A stretch of 64,000 nt of DNA from Acanthochromis polyacanthus (taxonomy: Eukaryota > Chordata > Actinopteri > Pomacentridae): NCBI RefSeq assembly GCF_021347895.1, contig NC_067128.1, positions 1,980,010 to 2,044,009 of the forward strand, in the 5' to 3' direction. Each line of letters opens with the position of its first letter. Position 1 is the stretch's first letter. The notes beneath the pieces are model-generated. The model was not told where the DNA came from and did not search any database. It saw only the letters and a list, made by a program, of their open reading frames with translations. Of the stretch, positions 45,766 to 57,179 are shown one piece after another. Both the position numbers and the translations under genes were made by a program.

Positions 45766-46239
45766 GGAGAAGCACAAATCAGTGTTGAGTTTTCATACCA
45801 AATACGAAACATTGAGCCCAATCTTCCAAAGACAAAAAGCCAATTGAGGACATAAACATGTTTTCTTAAGTAGCCTCTGACTTCTCACCTGTTACGCTGT
45901 CTTCATCTAGCTGTAAGTCATTCCACTAATTACTGTAACAACAGGAAAAGCATGAACCCAGAATGAACTGATGGCTAATTTCACATAGAAAAAAAATGCT
46001 AACCTGACAGCTCACAGTTCAGTTTGTTCTCACAGCGGTCCTAAAAGTCTAGTTTGGTCTTTACAGCAAATATGAGCACGAAGACAAAAGTTGAAGAGTA
46101 TCTATTCTGCGCATTTACAAGCTCACGAGTATGTTTATGCGTTTTAAGATTAACAAAAAAAACATTCTTATTTCTTATATTGCACATTGATGCAGCACCT
46201 CCTCTCACTTCCTGCAAAGTCTAGTCTCTTCTGATTGGT
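45766..46239. other. Unique DNA, no gene seen
   Basis: No recognised features. Confidence 0.3.
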
Positions 46240-46560
46240 CAGCTGACCTGATGACACTGAGCATTAATTATGTGCTGTAAACCAGGAACTGTGAGGCAAA
46301 CAGAAGCGAATAAGAAATAATTATGTATGACAAGGCAGGTGGTTACTGTTTGAGGGCCAAACGAGGTTGATCTGCAGGCGTCATGCAAATGCATTACATG
46401 GTGACATAAATAACGGCAGAAAAGCCTGACCTTTAAAGGAGGTGTTTCGGCAGGTAAAGAGAGAATAATTCCCTTTGGTGTTGACTTCAGGATGTTTTTA
46501 AGTCTGCAAACGAACAAAAGCTATCGCACACTACAGCAGAATATCACAAAATTATAATAA
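46240..46560. other. Candidate conserved non-coding element
   Basis: Non-repetitive, with GAGCATTAATTATGTGC near 46259, AAGAAATAATTATGTATGAC near 46313 and an exact octamer ATGCAAAT at 46383-46390 followed by GCATTACATGGTGACA. The density of homeodomain and POU-like words is the highest I noticed in the window. Function is inferred. Confidence 0.4.
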
Positions 46561-47403
46561 TATGTGCTCTTTAAGATGAATATTTGAGGCACAACCATAA
46601 AGTCATGCATTTTGTGTTAAATTAATGCATCATTTGATTGGCTTTTTCTTTAGTAGTAGACTTGAAAGTCATCTCAAACATTAGCAGCAGCGGTTATGGA
46701 GGCTGTGAGCTTTATTTTGCGATCACTGCGACTTCTGTTCACATTCTTTAACCCTAATATACACACAAGCTTTTTGCAGTTACAGAAAACAGAAAGCTCA
46801 ATATTCTCTGAGGTTATTTCCATCTCTGGGTTGTCTGTCTCTGCAGATTAAATCATTCTCCACATTAGACAATGCCTGTCTGTCTGCTGTTTCTTGGTGT
46901 TTTCCAGACAAAAATACACCCACAGCCCCTGTGACATTATTACTCTATCTATAAGAGTCTACTTCCAAATGTCAGGCACATGCCCCGAGGAATGTCATAC
47001 AACCTCCGGCCGAATATTAGATGAGAAGGCGAGCATCGGTCCGTCTACACAGGCCATCCTCAGACTGTTAATAAAGACCAGACAACGCTGTCGGCTGTTG
47101 GATTCAAACTGAGTGTTCTCAGCGGGTTGCCAGTGGAGACTACTGCCAGACAATTGTTGGAGAAACCACATCGACTCCCGAAAATCACCAACAACTTCCA
47201 CTTGTGCTTTCAGGACCATCAGTTTTGCCGTTGTGCGAGTTTGTTGTGGCACCGTGGCTGCAGTTTGTCTTGACGTCGCTGAGCCTCGCGGGCCGACACG
47301 CAGTCGACTTGTTAACTCGTACTAGCAGATGTCCTGATCACCGCTCGCTTCCTGCTGGAACGGTCATTGGACAGGATCGAGGGTTCACCTCCAGCTCGTC
47401 ATG
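46561..47403. other. Unique DNA, no gene seen
   Basis: Frames at 46894-47112, 46995-47252 (minus), 47113-47325 and 47204-47452 overlap across strands and lack motifs. Confidence 0.3.
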
Positions 47404-47405
47404 TA

Positions 47406-47482
47406 CACCCCCGTCAAAGGTTTTAGGACACTTTCTAATTCAAATAAAGTAGAACCTGTCCTATAACTTTTGACAGGGGGGG
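47406..47482 (+). mobile_element. 77-bp foldback MITE, copy 1
   Basis: CACCCCCGTCAAAGGTTTTA at the left and TGACAGGGGGGG at the right, flanked by TA (47404-47405 and 47483-47484). It is almost wholly palindromic with a short AT-rich centre (TTCAAATAAAGTAGAAC). It is the same family as the core of 5817-6328. Confidence 0.8.
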
Positions 47483-47489
47483 TATCTAC

Positions 47490-47850
47490 CAAATTTGGTA
47501 CACATATGCAGCACATCAGGCTGAACAAACCAAACCAAACCCAACAGGAAGTGAGCTATTTTGCGTTGAATGTCAGATTTTGCCCATTTTTCATTGTTTT
47601 CTACAGCGAACTCCTCCTAGGGGGAAACTCCAATTCACCTCAAATTGGGCCAGTACATACAGGAGGCCTTAACGATCCAAAGTTATTAAAATCTTTTTCC
47701 AAAGTCAAAGGGCGTGTCCGTGGCGGCCTCTGGAATTTTGATCCTTCACCATGAAATTTCAAATGCTGTGTAAATGCCCTGAACATGCTCCAATCTGCCT
47801 GAAACTTTACATGTATGATCAGAGTCCTGCCCTGATCACATCCATATGAT
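47490..47850. repeat. Probable teleost interspersed repeat between two MITEs
   Basis: Strings such as CAGGAAGTGAGCTATTTTGC, CGAACTCCTCCTAGGGGGAA and CTGATCACATCCATATGATG are ones I recall as recurrent in fish genomes. No second copy lies in this window. Structure and class are unknown. Confidence 0.4.
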
Positions 47851-47856
47851 GAAATA

Positions 47857-47934
47857 CACCCCCTGTCAAAAGTTGTAGGACATGTTCTACTTTATTTGAA
47901 TGAGACAGTGTCCTAAAACTTTTGACAGGGGGTG
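47857..47934 (-). mobile_element. 78-bp foldback MITE, copy 2
   Basis: CACCCCCTGTCAAAAGTTGT to AACTTTTGACAGGGGGTG, inverted relative to copy 1 (centre GTTCTACTTTATTTGAATGA). TA flanks it on the left; the right flank is now CA. Confidence 0.85.
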
Positions 47935-48254
47935 CATGTGTGGCTTTGTATGCATTTTCCACACACGCTTCAGTTTTCAGCAAATACCCATAATGCCTCA
48001 TAATACCATAAGAAAGCAACGGTAAAGGGAGATAATCTTTGTGTGTTTTGTGCAATTGGTTCACTGAGAATTTGATAAACGCAGCATTACAGAGGTTTGT
48101 AGGGAAAACCACACAACTCCAGGGATTACACGTGGAGTTTAGCAGAAAATACAGATACTTTTTATATTGGTTACACTGCTGTAGCCACCTTTTAAATCAG
48201 TGCATCAGCAAATATTATGCGTGGAAGCAAAGTTTTTCAGTGCTCCTTTTGGTA
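47935..48254. other. Unique DNA, no gene seen
   Basis: No recognised features. Confidence 0.3.
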
Positions 48255-48856
48255 CAGAAGTGTCCAACATGAGGCCCGTGGGCCAAAAGTGGTCCTCCAG
48301 AGGGTCCAATCCGGCCCTCAAAGTGGAAAAATTACAGAGGAGACATTGAATTCAGATTGTATATTAGTAAAACTTTGAATTTAAAATAATTTCTAGACGA
48401 GTTGTTTTGATAATAAAGTAAAATTCTGTATTGCTGAATGTTCTTTTGTCATTTTGTGTCTCCTTTTGTTTTGCTTTTGTCGTATTTTGTCATTTTTTGT
48501 CTGAATTTTGTCATTCGTCTCATGTTTTTGTCATTTCGTGTTTCCTTTTTGTCTTCCGTCTTATTTTTGTCCTTTCGTCTTTTGCTTTATTCGTTGTTTT
48601 GCGCATTATTTTTGTCGTATTGTGTTTTTTTTGTGTTGCTTTTGTTTTTGGCTTCGTTTCCTTTTTTGTCATTTTTTTGTCTCGTTTGTGTCATTTGTGC
48701 AATTTTTCGTCTCTTTTTTGTTTTGTTTCATGTTGTTCATCTCATTTTTTGTCATCTTGTTTCTCGCTTCGTCGTTTCATTTTTGTCGTTTTGTGTCTCA
48801 TTTTGTAATATTTTGTCTTGTTTTTGTTGTTTTTTTGTATTTTTTTGTCTGAAGAT
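48255..48856 (+). mobile_element. hAT-N copy E, 3'-truncated
   Basis: Starts CAGAAGTGTCCAACATGAGG, continues with CCTCCAGAGGGTCCAATCCG and the TAAAATAATTTCTAGACGAG module, then the interior T-rich array at about 48440-48850. It ends at TTTTTGTCTGAAG, without the 3' domain. The Phe/Cys/Leu-rich frames over the array are artefacts. Confidence 0.85.
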
Positions 48857-49024
48857 ATTTGTTCCACAAGATTTTTTGTATCTTGCCTAATCTGTTGCTA
48901 TGGAAACTATAGAATGTGGCAGACTTTAGATAAATGTAAAATGCTTCTACTAAATCTATCTTTCTTTGTGCCAAGTTTTGTGCTGATTGGTTGCATTGTT
49001 TAGAAATTATAACAAAATAAGTTG

Positions 49025-49220
49025 TTTAAGAAATTAGGGTAGACCACCACCTTAAGTTAAGGTACCAAAACGACTTTTTCAAGTCATGAAAAATGTCATG
49101 GTTTGGGTTAAAATGGGACCCTTTAGCTACATGTTTGAAACATCTCCATTTACTGGTTTACCTGGGTGACAGGTCCCACCCCATCTAGTATATGATTGGT
49201 TAACTGAAAGGGGCCATGAA
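49025..49220 (+). mobile_element. SINE-like repeat R-A, partial copy
   Basis: Contains GGTACCAAAACGACTTTTTC, ATGGTTTGGGTTAAAATGGG and GGTTTACCTGGGTGACAGGT, matching the body at 34.95-35.05 kb. No tRNA-like head is present. Confidence 0.6.
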
Positions 49221-49254
49221 ATAAACAGCAACACCCGTTGGAATCTTCCACTGA

Positions 49255-49385
49255 TGGATTTAAAACAAAGCTGAAGACCCACTGGTTTACTGCTACACAT
49301 GAGTCTTACATTGTTTTTCTCTCTATGTACAGCACTTTGACTGAAAGTGTTTTATAAATTTATTATTATTATTACTATTACATTT
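49255..49385 (+). mobile_element. LINE 3'-end fragment
   Basis: ACTGATGGATTTAAAACAAA then GCTGAAGACCCACTGGTTTA corresponds to the TFKSKLKTHLF-like C-terminal codons seen in many fish LINEs. TACAGCACTTTGACTGAAAG and an AAATTTATTATTATTATTA tail follow. Only the last 130 bp survive. Confidence 0.55.
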
Positions 49386-49639
49386 TCAGTTAACATACAC
49401 ATTGACTTGCTAAATGTCAGGTGCATTGGTGCAACAGAATAAAAAAAAAACTTTCGTCATATTTGAAACTGAATGTGTTTGTTTAAAGCAGCAAATCTCT
49501 GCAGTTTATCATCAATATTTCAGTTTTCACTCATTACTATTGGATTCTTGCCTGTAAGTCCATAGCAGTCAGAATGTTCTGACCTTTGTAAGCCTAAAGA
49601 ACTCCAGTTTGCATCGACTTACAACAGCTAAAGGTTTAA
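49386..49639. other. Unique DNA, no gene seen
   Basis: Spacer with an A-run near 49441. Nothing recognised. Confidence 0.3.
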
Positions 49640-50505
49640 ACACACCAAGGTTTTTCATTATAGTTTTATGATTTTCTGCGACGTAGAACAAAACTTCAAC
49701 CTGTACTCAAAACTTCTGAATAACACATTTAGATTTATGTAGTGAGAAAAAAATGAAACATTCCATTCTGCGCTCTCTTCATTCTCTAAGCCGTCACCTT
49801 GAGCTTTTCCAACAGTCTGGAAGGAGTTTGAACAGATTCTAGTTGGCTATTTTCCAATCACGGCACTTCAGCTCCTCTCAAACCATCTCAACCTCAGAGT
49901 CCTGCTAAAAAACTATCCCTGAATAAGCTCAGACAAGATGCTGCGGTGGACTTGTATGAAGTATTGATGTGAATCCTGAATTAATCTCCATCACTGTATG
50001 CTGCATGGTGGGAACCATCCATTCACCTTCTCTACATCTCAAAAAACAGCAGCTGGATCCAAAACTCTCATATCTGGACTCATCGGACCAAAGTCCGGGT
50101 TTCCTCTGCTCTTATGTCCATTCCCTGGGTTTCTCCTTTCTCCCAAGCTGTTCTCTTGTTGCTCTCAGTGGTGGTTTCTGTGCAGCGGTTCCAAAATAAA
50201 AGCCTGATTCACACAGATGCTGAGAAGCGTCTGCTGCTTGAACTCTGGGCGGCGTTGATATGGGCTCTAATCTGAGAGGCTCTAACTGAACTTCTTGTCT
50301 GCAGCAGAGGGAACCTTTGGTCTTCCTTCACTGGGTCGGTCCTCGTAAGAAGCAGTTTCATCATCATGTTTGATGGTTTTGGCGACTGAACTTGAAGGAA
50401 CTTGCAAAGTTCTTGAAGTTCTCCAGACCGACCCTTGTGTTTAAAGTAATGATGCGTTGTTCTTCCTTTTTACTCAGCTGAGCGGTTCGTGCCACAAAAA
50501 AATAA
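49640..50505 (-). pseudogene. Tc1-like transposase relic, minus strand
   Basis: In plus-strand order, the reverse complement of a Tc1-like transposase is recognisable. Landmarks are TTCCAACAGTCTGGAAGGAG near 49807, CTCAAACCATCTC near 49876, ATGGTGGGAACCATCCATTC near 50005, CTGGACTCATCGGACCAAAG near 50074, TGGTCTTCCTTCACTGGGTC near 50318 and GTTTAAAGTAATGATGCG near 50438, ending at the N-terminal helix-turn-helix coding region near 50500. Deletions and frameshifts break every frame, so it cannot encode a working DD34E transposase. It is a different Tc1 lineage from the plus-strand relic at 2.36-3.30 kb. Confidence 0.85.
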
Positions 50506-50956
50506 ATATCAAAACAAAAAAGCTAATCTTTGTACTGAAATATGACAAATGTTGCTCATTAAATTGAGGGATTATTGTCATATTTTGACTCACTCTGGGC
50601 TCATTTTGTACTGTCATATTAAATCCTGCTCCTCTTTGACAACAGAAGACCACAGATAGAAGTAGAAAGAGCTCAAAAAGACAAGTCATAGATGATTAAA
50701 AAAATAAATGCTGTGGTTGGATTTCTTTAATTATCTGATGAACATTTTTCCCTTTGGTATTCCCAACTTTGGGGAAAAGGCATACCATATATATTTAATG
50801 ACTTACATTTTTACCACCTCTACAAGCTAGATGTTATTCACAATACTCTGCGCATCATCTTGGTAAAGATGTCCAACAACTCGCTGAGAACTTCCTCCTC
50901 TGTTTTCAAGCATTACTACATTTATTTTACTGATCAAGTATTTTTCTGAGACACTT
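50506..50956. other. AT-rich DNA, possibly the 5' region of the Tc1 relic
   Basis: About 50510-50700 may be the terminal region of the minus-strand Tc1 element, but I cannot locate a clear inverted terminus. The remainder has no feature. Confidence 0.3.
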
Positions 50957-51568
50957 AATGACAAAAGAACAATCTAGTATTTTACTTTGTGATCAAAATG
51001 ACAAAAGTCAGACCAAACAAAACAAGACAAAATATTGCAAAAATCTGACAAAAAAACGAGACACAAAAAGACAAAAAATGAGACAAACGACACGAAACAA
51101 AAAGAGAAAAAAGGTGACAAAAATGTTACAAAGCGACAAAGAATGGACAAAACAAAAATTACACAAATGACACAAACAAGACCAAAAATGACTAAAGTAA
51201 GAAACAAAACAAAAAGGCAGACAAACAACACAAGTCAGACAAAAAGGAAACACAAAATGACAAAAATGAGAAACAAAATAACAAAAATGAGAAACAAAAT
51301 GACAAAAATATGAGATAAAAGACAAAAGTCAGACAAAAAAACAACAAAAGAACAAAATATTGAGACACTCGATGACAAAAGGACAATCTAATATTTTACT
51401 TCATGATCAAAACAACGTGTCCTGGTCTAGAAATGATTTTAAATTTATAGTTTTACTAATTTACAATCTGCAGTTAATGTCTTCTCTGTAATTTTTACAC
51501 TTTGAGGGCCGGATTGGACCCTCTGGAGGACCACTTTTGGACCACGAGCCTCATGTTGGACACCCCTG
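50957..51568 (-). mobile_element. hAT-N copy F, truncated, head-to-head with copy G
   Basis: The right end CATGTTGGACACCCCTG at 51568 is the family's 5' terminus. The minus-strand array appears as GACAAAAATGAGAAACAAAA words at about 51000-51370. The boundary motif AATCTARTATTTTACTT occurs twice, near 50970 and 51385. The 3' domain is missing. Confidence 0.85.
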
Positions 51569-52030
51569 GCATAAATCCTTCCAGTCATATAAGTCTTCAC
51601 TGTATTTTTTTAATGAAAAACTGGTTACTGTTAGCTCTCGGTGTAAAGACCAGGCTGTTGTGTTTTTCGTATGGAGCCCCAACAGATCCGCGTTAATTAC
51701 CGTCTCATTGCTGTGAAAACATGTCTGTTAACAGTGTGGGAAAGTAAAGAAACACCGTCTGTTGAGATGCGGCTCTCAGACAGTAATACCTCGATGGCCG
51801 AACGAATCAAATATTTGAGGAACGATCAGGCTCCCAAATGCGCTTCAGTCTGGCAGCCTTTTTCTGCAAAATTAGATGGGGGAGAAAATAAAGTGTGCAA
51901 CTGTGACTATCAGTGTGTGGTTTAAGGATTAGTGAGCCATCAGGCAAAAAAAAATACAGACAGGGTCATCGACCAACAAAGAACTCATGCAATGTAATCC
52001 AGCAAAGTATGTGTAGCTGCTGCAATAAAT
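51569..52030. other. Unique spacer between hAT-N copies F and G
   Basis: Frames at 51671-51925 lack motifs. No repeat identified. Confidence 0.35.
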
Positions 52031-53025
52031 CAGGGGTGTCCAACATGAGGCCCGTGGGCCAAAAGTGGTCCTCCAGAGGGTCCAATCCGGCCCTCAAAGT
52101 GTAAAAATTACAGAGAAGACATTAACTGCAGATTGTACATTTATTGTCTCTTATTTTGTTTTGTTTCGTGTCAATTGTCTCATTTTTTTGTCATTCTGTG
52201 CATTTTTCTTCACTATTTTGTCTTCTTTTTGTCTTTCTTGTCAAATTTTTGTCAATTGTGTCGCGTTTTTGTTGCGTTTCCTTTTTGTCTCGTTTTTGTT
52301 TTTTGTCATTTCAGATTTTGCTTTATTCTGTGTTTCGTGCACTGCTTGTGTCATTTTGTGGGTTTTGTCTCGTTTTTGTTGCTTTGTAAGTTTTTTGTCC
52401 AATTTTTTGTCTCTATTTTGTTTCCTTTCATGTCATTTTGTCTTATTTGTTGTCATTTTGTCTCATTCTTGTTACATTTTGTCTTGTTTTTGCTGCTTTG
52501 TTTGTCTTTTGTCATTTTGTGTTTCCTTTTTGTCTTGCCTTTTTGTCTTATTGTTGTTATTTTGCTTTATTTGTTGTTTTGTGCATCGTTTGTCATCTTG
52601 GTTTTTTGTATTGCTTGTGTTTTTTGTCCACTTTTTTGTTGTTGTGTTTCTCGCTTTTGTTATTTTTGTTCTCGTTTGTGTCATTTGTGTAATTTTTTGT
52701 CTTGTTTTTGTTGTTTTCTAACTTTTTTGTCAAATATTTGTCTCTGTTTTGTTCTGGTTCATGTCGTTTGTCTCATTTTTTGTCATTTTGCATCTCATTT
52801 TTGTAGTATTTTGTCTTGCTTTTGTTGTTTTTTTTGTCTGACTTTTGTCGTTTTGATCATACAGTAAAATCCTACATCATTCAGTTCCAGATATCTGTGA
52901 CTAAATGTTTTGTGCCTTTATTTTTTTTGACATTCTGTGATCTGGAAATAATGTGTAAATGATAAACTGAGGCATAAATTCAATTTATTATTCTTAGGAA
53001 ATTTCAGGCTGTTCATAATGTTTTC
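52031..53025 (+). mobile_element. hAT-N copy G, 3'-truncated
   Basis: Starts CAGGGGTGTCCAACATGAGG. The segment between head and array is shortened (GCAGATTGTACATTTATTGTC). An array of about 720 bp (52140-52860) is followed by the start of the 3' domain (CATTCAGTTCCAGATATCTG) and then sequence up to AGGCTGTTCATAATGTTTTC. The last ~180 bp are missing. The 218- and 244-residue frames over it are repeat artefacts. Confidence 0.9.
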
Positions 53026-55550
53026 TGAGCCGTGCTGCATTCATTGCATTGACCCAGTATGTTGGCTTTTTCCCTGAATATCTCTAAATGATTTCAGTAT
53101 TTGTCTCCTGCAGTTCAGTCGAGGAGCCTCTGAATGTTTATCATGTGAACGTTGGTAGTGGTTGCACTGAGGAGCGCAGAAATGTACGTTTTTGTTAGTT
53201 TTTTTTAACAGAATCTGGCACAAATGGTTTATTTTTGGCAATTATTTGAGTTTCAAATGAAATGAGTGTTGAATTATCCCAATTTCAAGTAGATTTGTAG
53301 CCGTTCTTCTTAAAGAAACTGTACAGAACACGGGATATGTTTGCAGACTGTCGCAAAGTTGAAATTTCCATGATTCTGCTGCATAATTTTCGCTGCTATG
53401 ACATGCCTTTAAGAATTCCGCTGGCCTGCTTTGGGGTTCAGAAAGTTAAAGACGTGCCTGTAGAACAAGTCTGCCTCAAACAAAGAGCTGCCCCCGTCTG
53501 CAGCCGAGGTAAATAAAAGCCGCGGTCGTGATTTGAGGAAACACGGTACATTAGAGTTAATGACATGCAAAATTTGACTTTGTTAAATGCAGTTTGTAAT
53601 AAATGTTAACATTTATTGTAATGTTATGCAAAACACTTAGAGATAATGGGTCTGCCTAATTATACTGAAACTGCACTTCTATTCTTTTCTTGCTGGACCA
53701 CCCTCAGACAGACGGAGTGCGTCCTGACAGAACAATTACCGCCTCCCCGCTCCACAGGTCTGCCACAACCTCGTCAATATAAAAGGTTGCTTTCGGGACC
53801 CGGCTTTCAAAAGGTCTTGATCTTCTTCTTTTAGTCTTGAAAGCTTTTGTGTCCCTCCAAATTCTCTTTTTCTGTGAAAGCATGCTCTTGTGTACCTTTA
53901 CCGAGCAGCCCCGTGGGTCCGGAGCGTCTTCACAGGATGTGACATGTAAAAGCAGAGCGAGCAGACAGATGGACACCCAGGCTGTTTGGACGCCCCGCTC
54001 ATTAAATCCTCCTCCTGCAGTTGACCCTGTGTGGCCGAGAGGACTCTATTTTGGCATTGGCAGTTTATCCGGCAGGATCGGCCCGTCATTCATCAACCGT
54101 GGCAGGTTAGACCATGTGCACAATCTGTTTATATCCATAATTATAAGGCATCATCCTGCCCAGGAGCTGCCAGGGTTCAAGAACATCTGCTTGGAGCGCC
54201 TCAGCGGGTGGCTGGTCGTAGATGGAGAGGTCTGAGGGTTGTATATCTCATGGGGATAAATCTAAAGTAACAGGCGCATTTAGGTGTGCTTGTATGCAAA
54301 AGAACACAACCGGCTGAGAGACAAAACTGTTCTTCTAAAAGACTAGCTACAACTTGAGCTTGACATTTTCACAGCGTGGCTTCACTCCTCATCATGCATT
54401 TCACGTCTGTTGAACCCCTTCCAGGGTGTTGGACGGTCTTCTGGCATCTTGCAGTCTCCTAAGATGCAAATATTCCAGCTACACGATCTCGTCTCAAAGT
54501 CTTAACTATCTTTCTATCTTGTTCCTGTATTTTTTGGGGAATGGAATCTAGATTGCCATCAATAGACTTAACCTTTCATCCTGAACTTCATGTGTTCTAC
54601 CACACTATCTTATTGAACATTGTCAGACTGTCAATGCAGATTCAGGTGCTAAAACCAACCAAAGTGTCTTTTAGTGATGCCAGTTTTTATATTCATGTTT
54701 TGTGTAATTTGGCTTTAACTGACCCTGAAGTTTCCATGTCTGCTGGTAGTATTATTAGGTCTGGGTGAAATAGCATGAAGCACTATTCACCGCTCATTAG
54801 CATTAGCTTAGCTTCTGCATTGACGATTTGGTGCAGGTCTGGAGCCTCCACTGTCCGCCGTTTTCATCGGTTTACAATCTTGTCCTCGCTTTACTTACAG
54901 CCGGCTCACACATCCATTAACTTTAGCTTTAATTCTACCGTTTATTTCCCGATTGTTATGACAAAACACAAAACCACTCACTGCTAAGAACCACTGGACA
55001 GATATTTTGCCATTTGATAAGATTGTGACATCTGCATTAGCCTCTGGTCCACCAGCTTCTGTAACTGGAATTTATTTTAAATAATCTAATACCAGCTTTA
55101 GAATAAAACAGCCGATCATTTATACTGTGCGCTCTATCATATTTGAAGACGACCAAAGAGACATCTGACTAAAGACTGGCATGTCTGACACATCTTCCAC
55201 AACAGACAATCCATACCATGCTCCTCATGCACCAGGTCCACCGTCTTTCTCTCTCTTTCAAAACAACAGACCATATTATTTTTTTCACTGGCAACTCTTC
55301 CTAATAATATCCCATAGATCTAGAAAGACAACAAACTCCGACTAGTTGGCCAACATGTGATCTTCTATGTCCCAGGAAAGAATCCCATAATCCCATAATC
55401 TGACACAGTGACCATCTAGTCAGACAAAAGTATTTTTGAAATCTGAATCTGGCTTCAGACAGATTGCCATCGGCTGAAGTAGTCGCTTTTATAAATAGAA
55501 ATGACTCAACCAAAGGTAAGCTTTGTGGGCATCCTGATACCCAAAAAGAA
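53026..55550. other. Unique DNA, no gene seen
   Basis: A 2.5-kb stretch without recognisable repeats, exons or RNAs. Frames at 53646-53834, 53704-53976 (minus), 53837-54235, 54031-54270, 54541-54768 and 54775-54987 lack motifs and mostly overlap each other. Confidence 0.35.
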
Positions 55551-55625
55551 CACACCACATAACTGGAACTTTCAAGGTTTGATTCCAGCCTCGGACCGTG
55601 TCGGATGACATTGTCCCACCTAGAA
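55551..55625 (+). mobile_element. Possible SINE fragment with B-box-like word
   Basis: CAAGGTTTGATTCCAGCCTC followed by GGACCGTGTCGGATGACATT resembles the tRNA-derived part of fish SINEs (B box GGTTCGATTCC). No head or tail is identified. Confidence 0.35.
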
Positions 55626-55775
55626 TCTGCATCTTCATAGCCTCTGCATTGGTTGAATACAGATAATACGTGATTAGGAATCCCTCGTAATTTAGTTCCA
55701 TCCACAACCCAAAGTCCTCCAAACGCTGCTGTATAATACATACATAATGTTCAGCATTGTTCAAACTGTGTAACT

Positions 55776-56627
55776 CAGGGGTGTCCAACATGAGGTCCGC
55801 AGGCCAAAAGTGGTCCTCCAGAGGGTACAATTCAGCCCTCAAAGTGTAAAAATTACAGAGAGGAGAATAACTGCATAAATTTAAAATCATTTCTAGACCA
55901 TAACAAGTTGTTTTGGTCAGAAAGTGAAATACTAGATTGACCATTGTTCTTTTGTCATTTTATGTCTCATGTTTTGTAATAATTTGTCCTGTTTTTGTCA
56001 TTTTGTTTCTTATTTTTGTCGTTTTGCTTCCTTTCCGTCTCGCTGGTGTGTATCGTCTTATTTTTGTCATTTTGTGTTTTGCTTTATTCGTTTTGTGTGC
56101 CATTTTTGTGGTTTTGTGTATTTCTGGCTCGTTTCTGTCTTTTTTTTGTTTTGTTTTGTAACTTTTTTATTGAAATTTTTGTCTCTTTTTTGTCGGTTTG
56201 TGTCTCATTTTTGTAATATTTTGTCTTGTTTTTGCTGTTTTTTTTGTCTGACTTTTGTCTTTCGCTTCATGTTTTTGTCGTTTTGCGTTTCCTTTTCGTG
56301 TCGCTTGTGTTTTTTGTCTTATTTTTGTCATTATGTATTTTTGTTTTCTTCATTGTTTTGCGTTTTTTTGTGTCATGTTTGTCCTTCATCCCTTTTTTTG
56401 TTGCTTTGTAACTTGTCTAATTTTTGTTTTATTTTGTGTCGTTTGTCTCATTTTTGTGACATTTTGTGTCTCATTTTCGCAATATTTTGTCTTCTTTTTG
56501 CTGTTTTATTGTCATTTTTTATCTGACTTTTGTCGTCCTGATCGTATAGTAAAAGCTGTTCCGGCTTACTTGAGGTCAAACAGAGGCTGAATGTGGAATC
56601 TGAACTAAAATGAGCCCGACACCTCTG
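55776..56627 (+). mobile_element. hAT-N copy H, complete ends, shortened 3' domain
   Basis: Begins CAGGGGTGTCCAACATGAGG and ends GAGCCCGACACCTCTG. The flanks GTGTAACT and GTCTAACT match at seven of eight bases, a hAT-type target duplication. The array runs at about 55945-56535. Most of the 3' domain is deleted: the array boundary GATCGTATAGTAAAAGC is followed directly by the last ~70 bp. Confidence 0.9.
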
Positions 56628-56635
56628 GTCTAACT

Positions 56636-57179
56636 CCAGGATTCGCCCATGAATTCACCTCTTTTGTTGAACCGTAACATTTATTCTGTGGCAGCTGAGG
56701 GTTTATGGGAAAACATGTTCATTAAAGCCAGCAAAATTTTTTAAAAAACAACAGAAAAGTTAAATAAATAACCATCTATTCTGACATTTTGACTGAGCTT
56801 GGCGATGCGCTGTTGAGAAAACCTCAGTTTCAAGGCTGTATTTTCAGTTATTCATGTGGTAACAAATGTCAGCGGGATTTTGAACGGAGCTTCCTCGCTT
56901 CTGGAGCAGATAAACCACACAGTTCTGGTTTTACTTTGACTGAAGGATGTGCAAATAACAACAACAACAACAACACGGAGAGAAAAAGAAGAGAAAAGAC
57001 GCGGAAAAACTGACCCACAGAATGCAAAAGCAGAGCGAGCGACTGTATGTGGATATTCTATGTGGAGCGCAGCGAGAGAGACGCAGCCTAATAGCATAAT
57101 GATATTAATGAGAGACCATTCATCATGCAGACTCATCATTTAAGTTGATGAATACCAGCAATTTAAAGTAGAGACTCAA
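56636..57179. other. Unique DNA with (AAC)n microsatellite
   Basis: An AAC run lies at about 56956-56974. Overlapping frames on both strands there have no motifs. Confidence 0.4.

Noticed and set aside
52065..52867. 218- and 244-residue hydrophobic frames
   Set aside because: They lie over the internal array of hAT-N copy G. Similar artefact frames occur over copies B, C, E, F and H.
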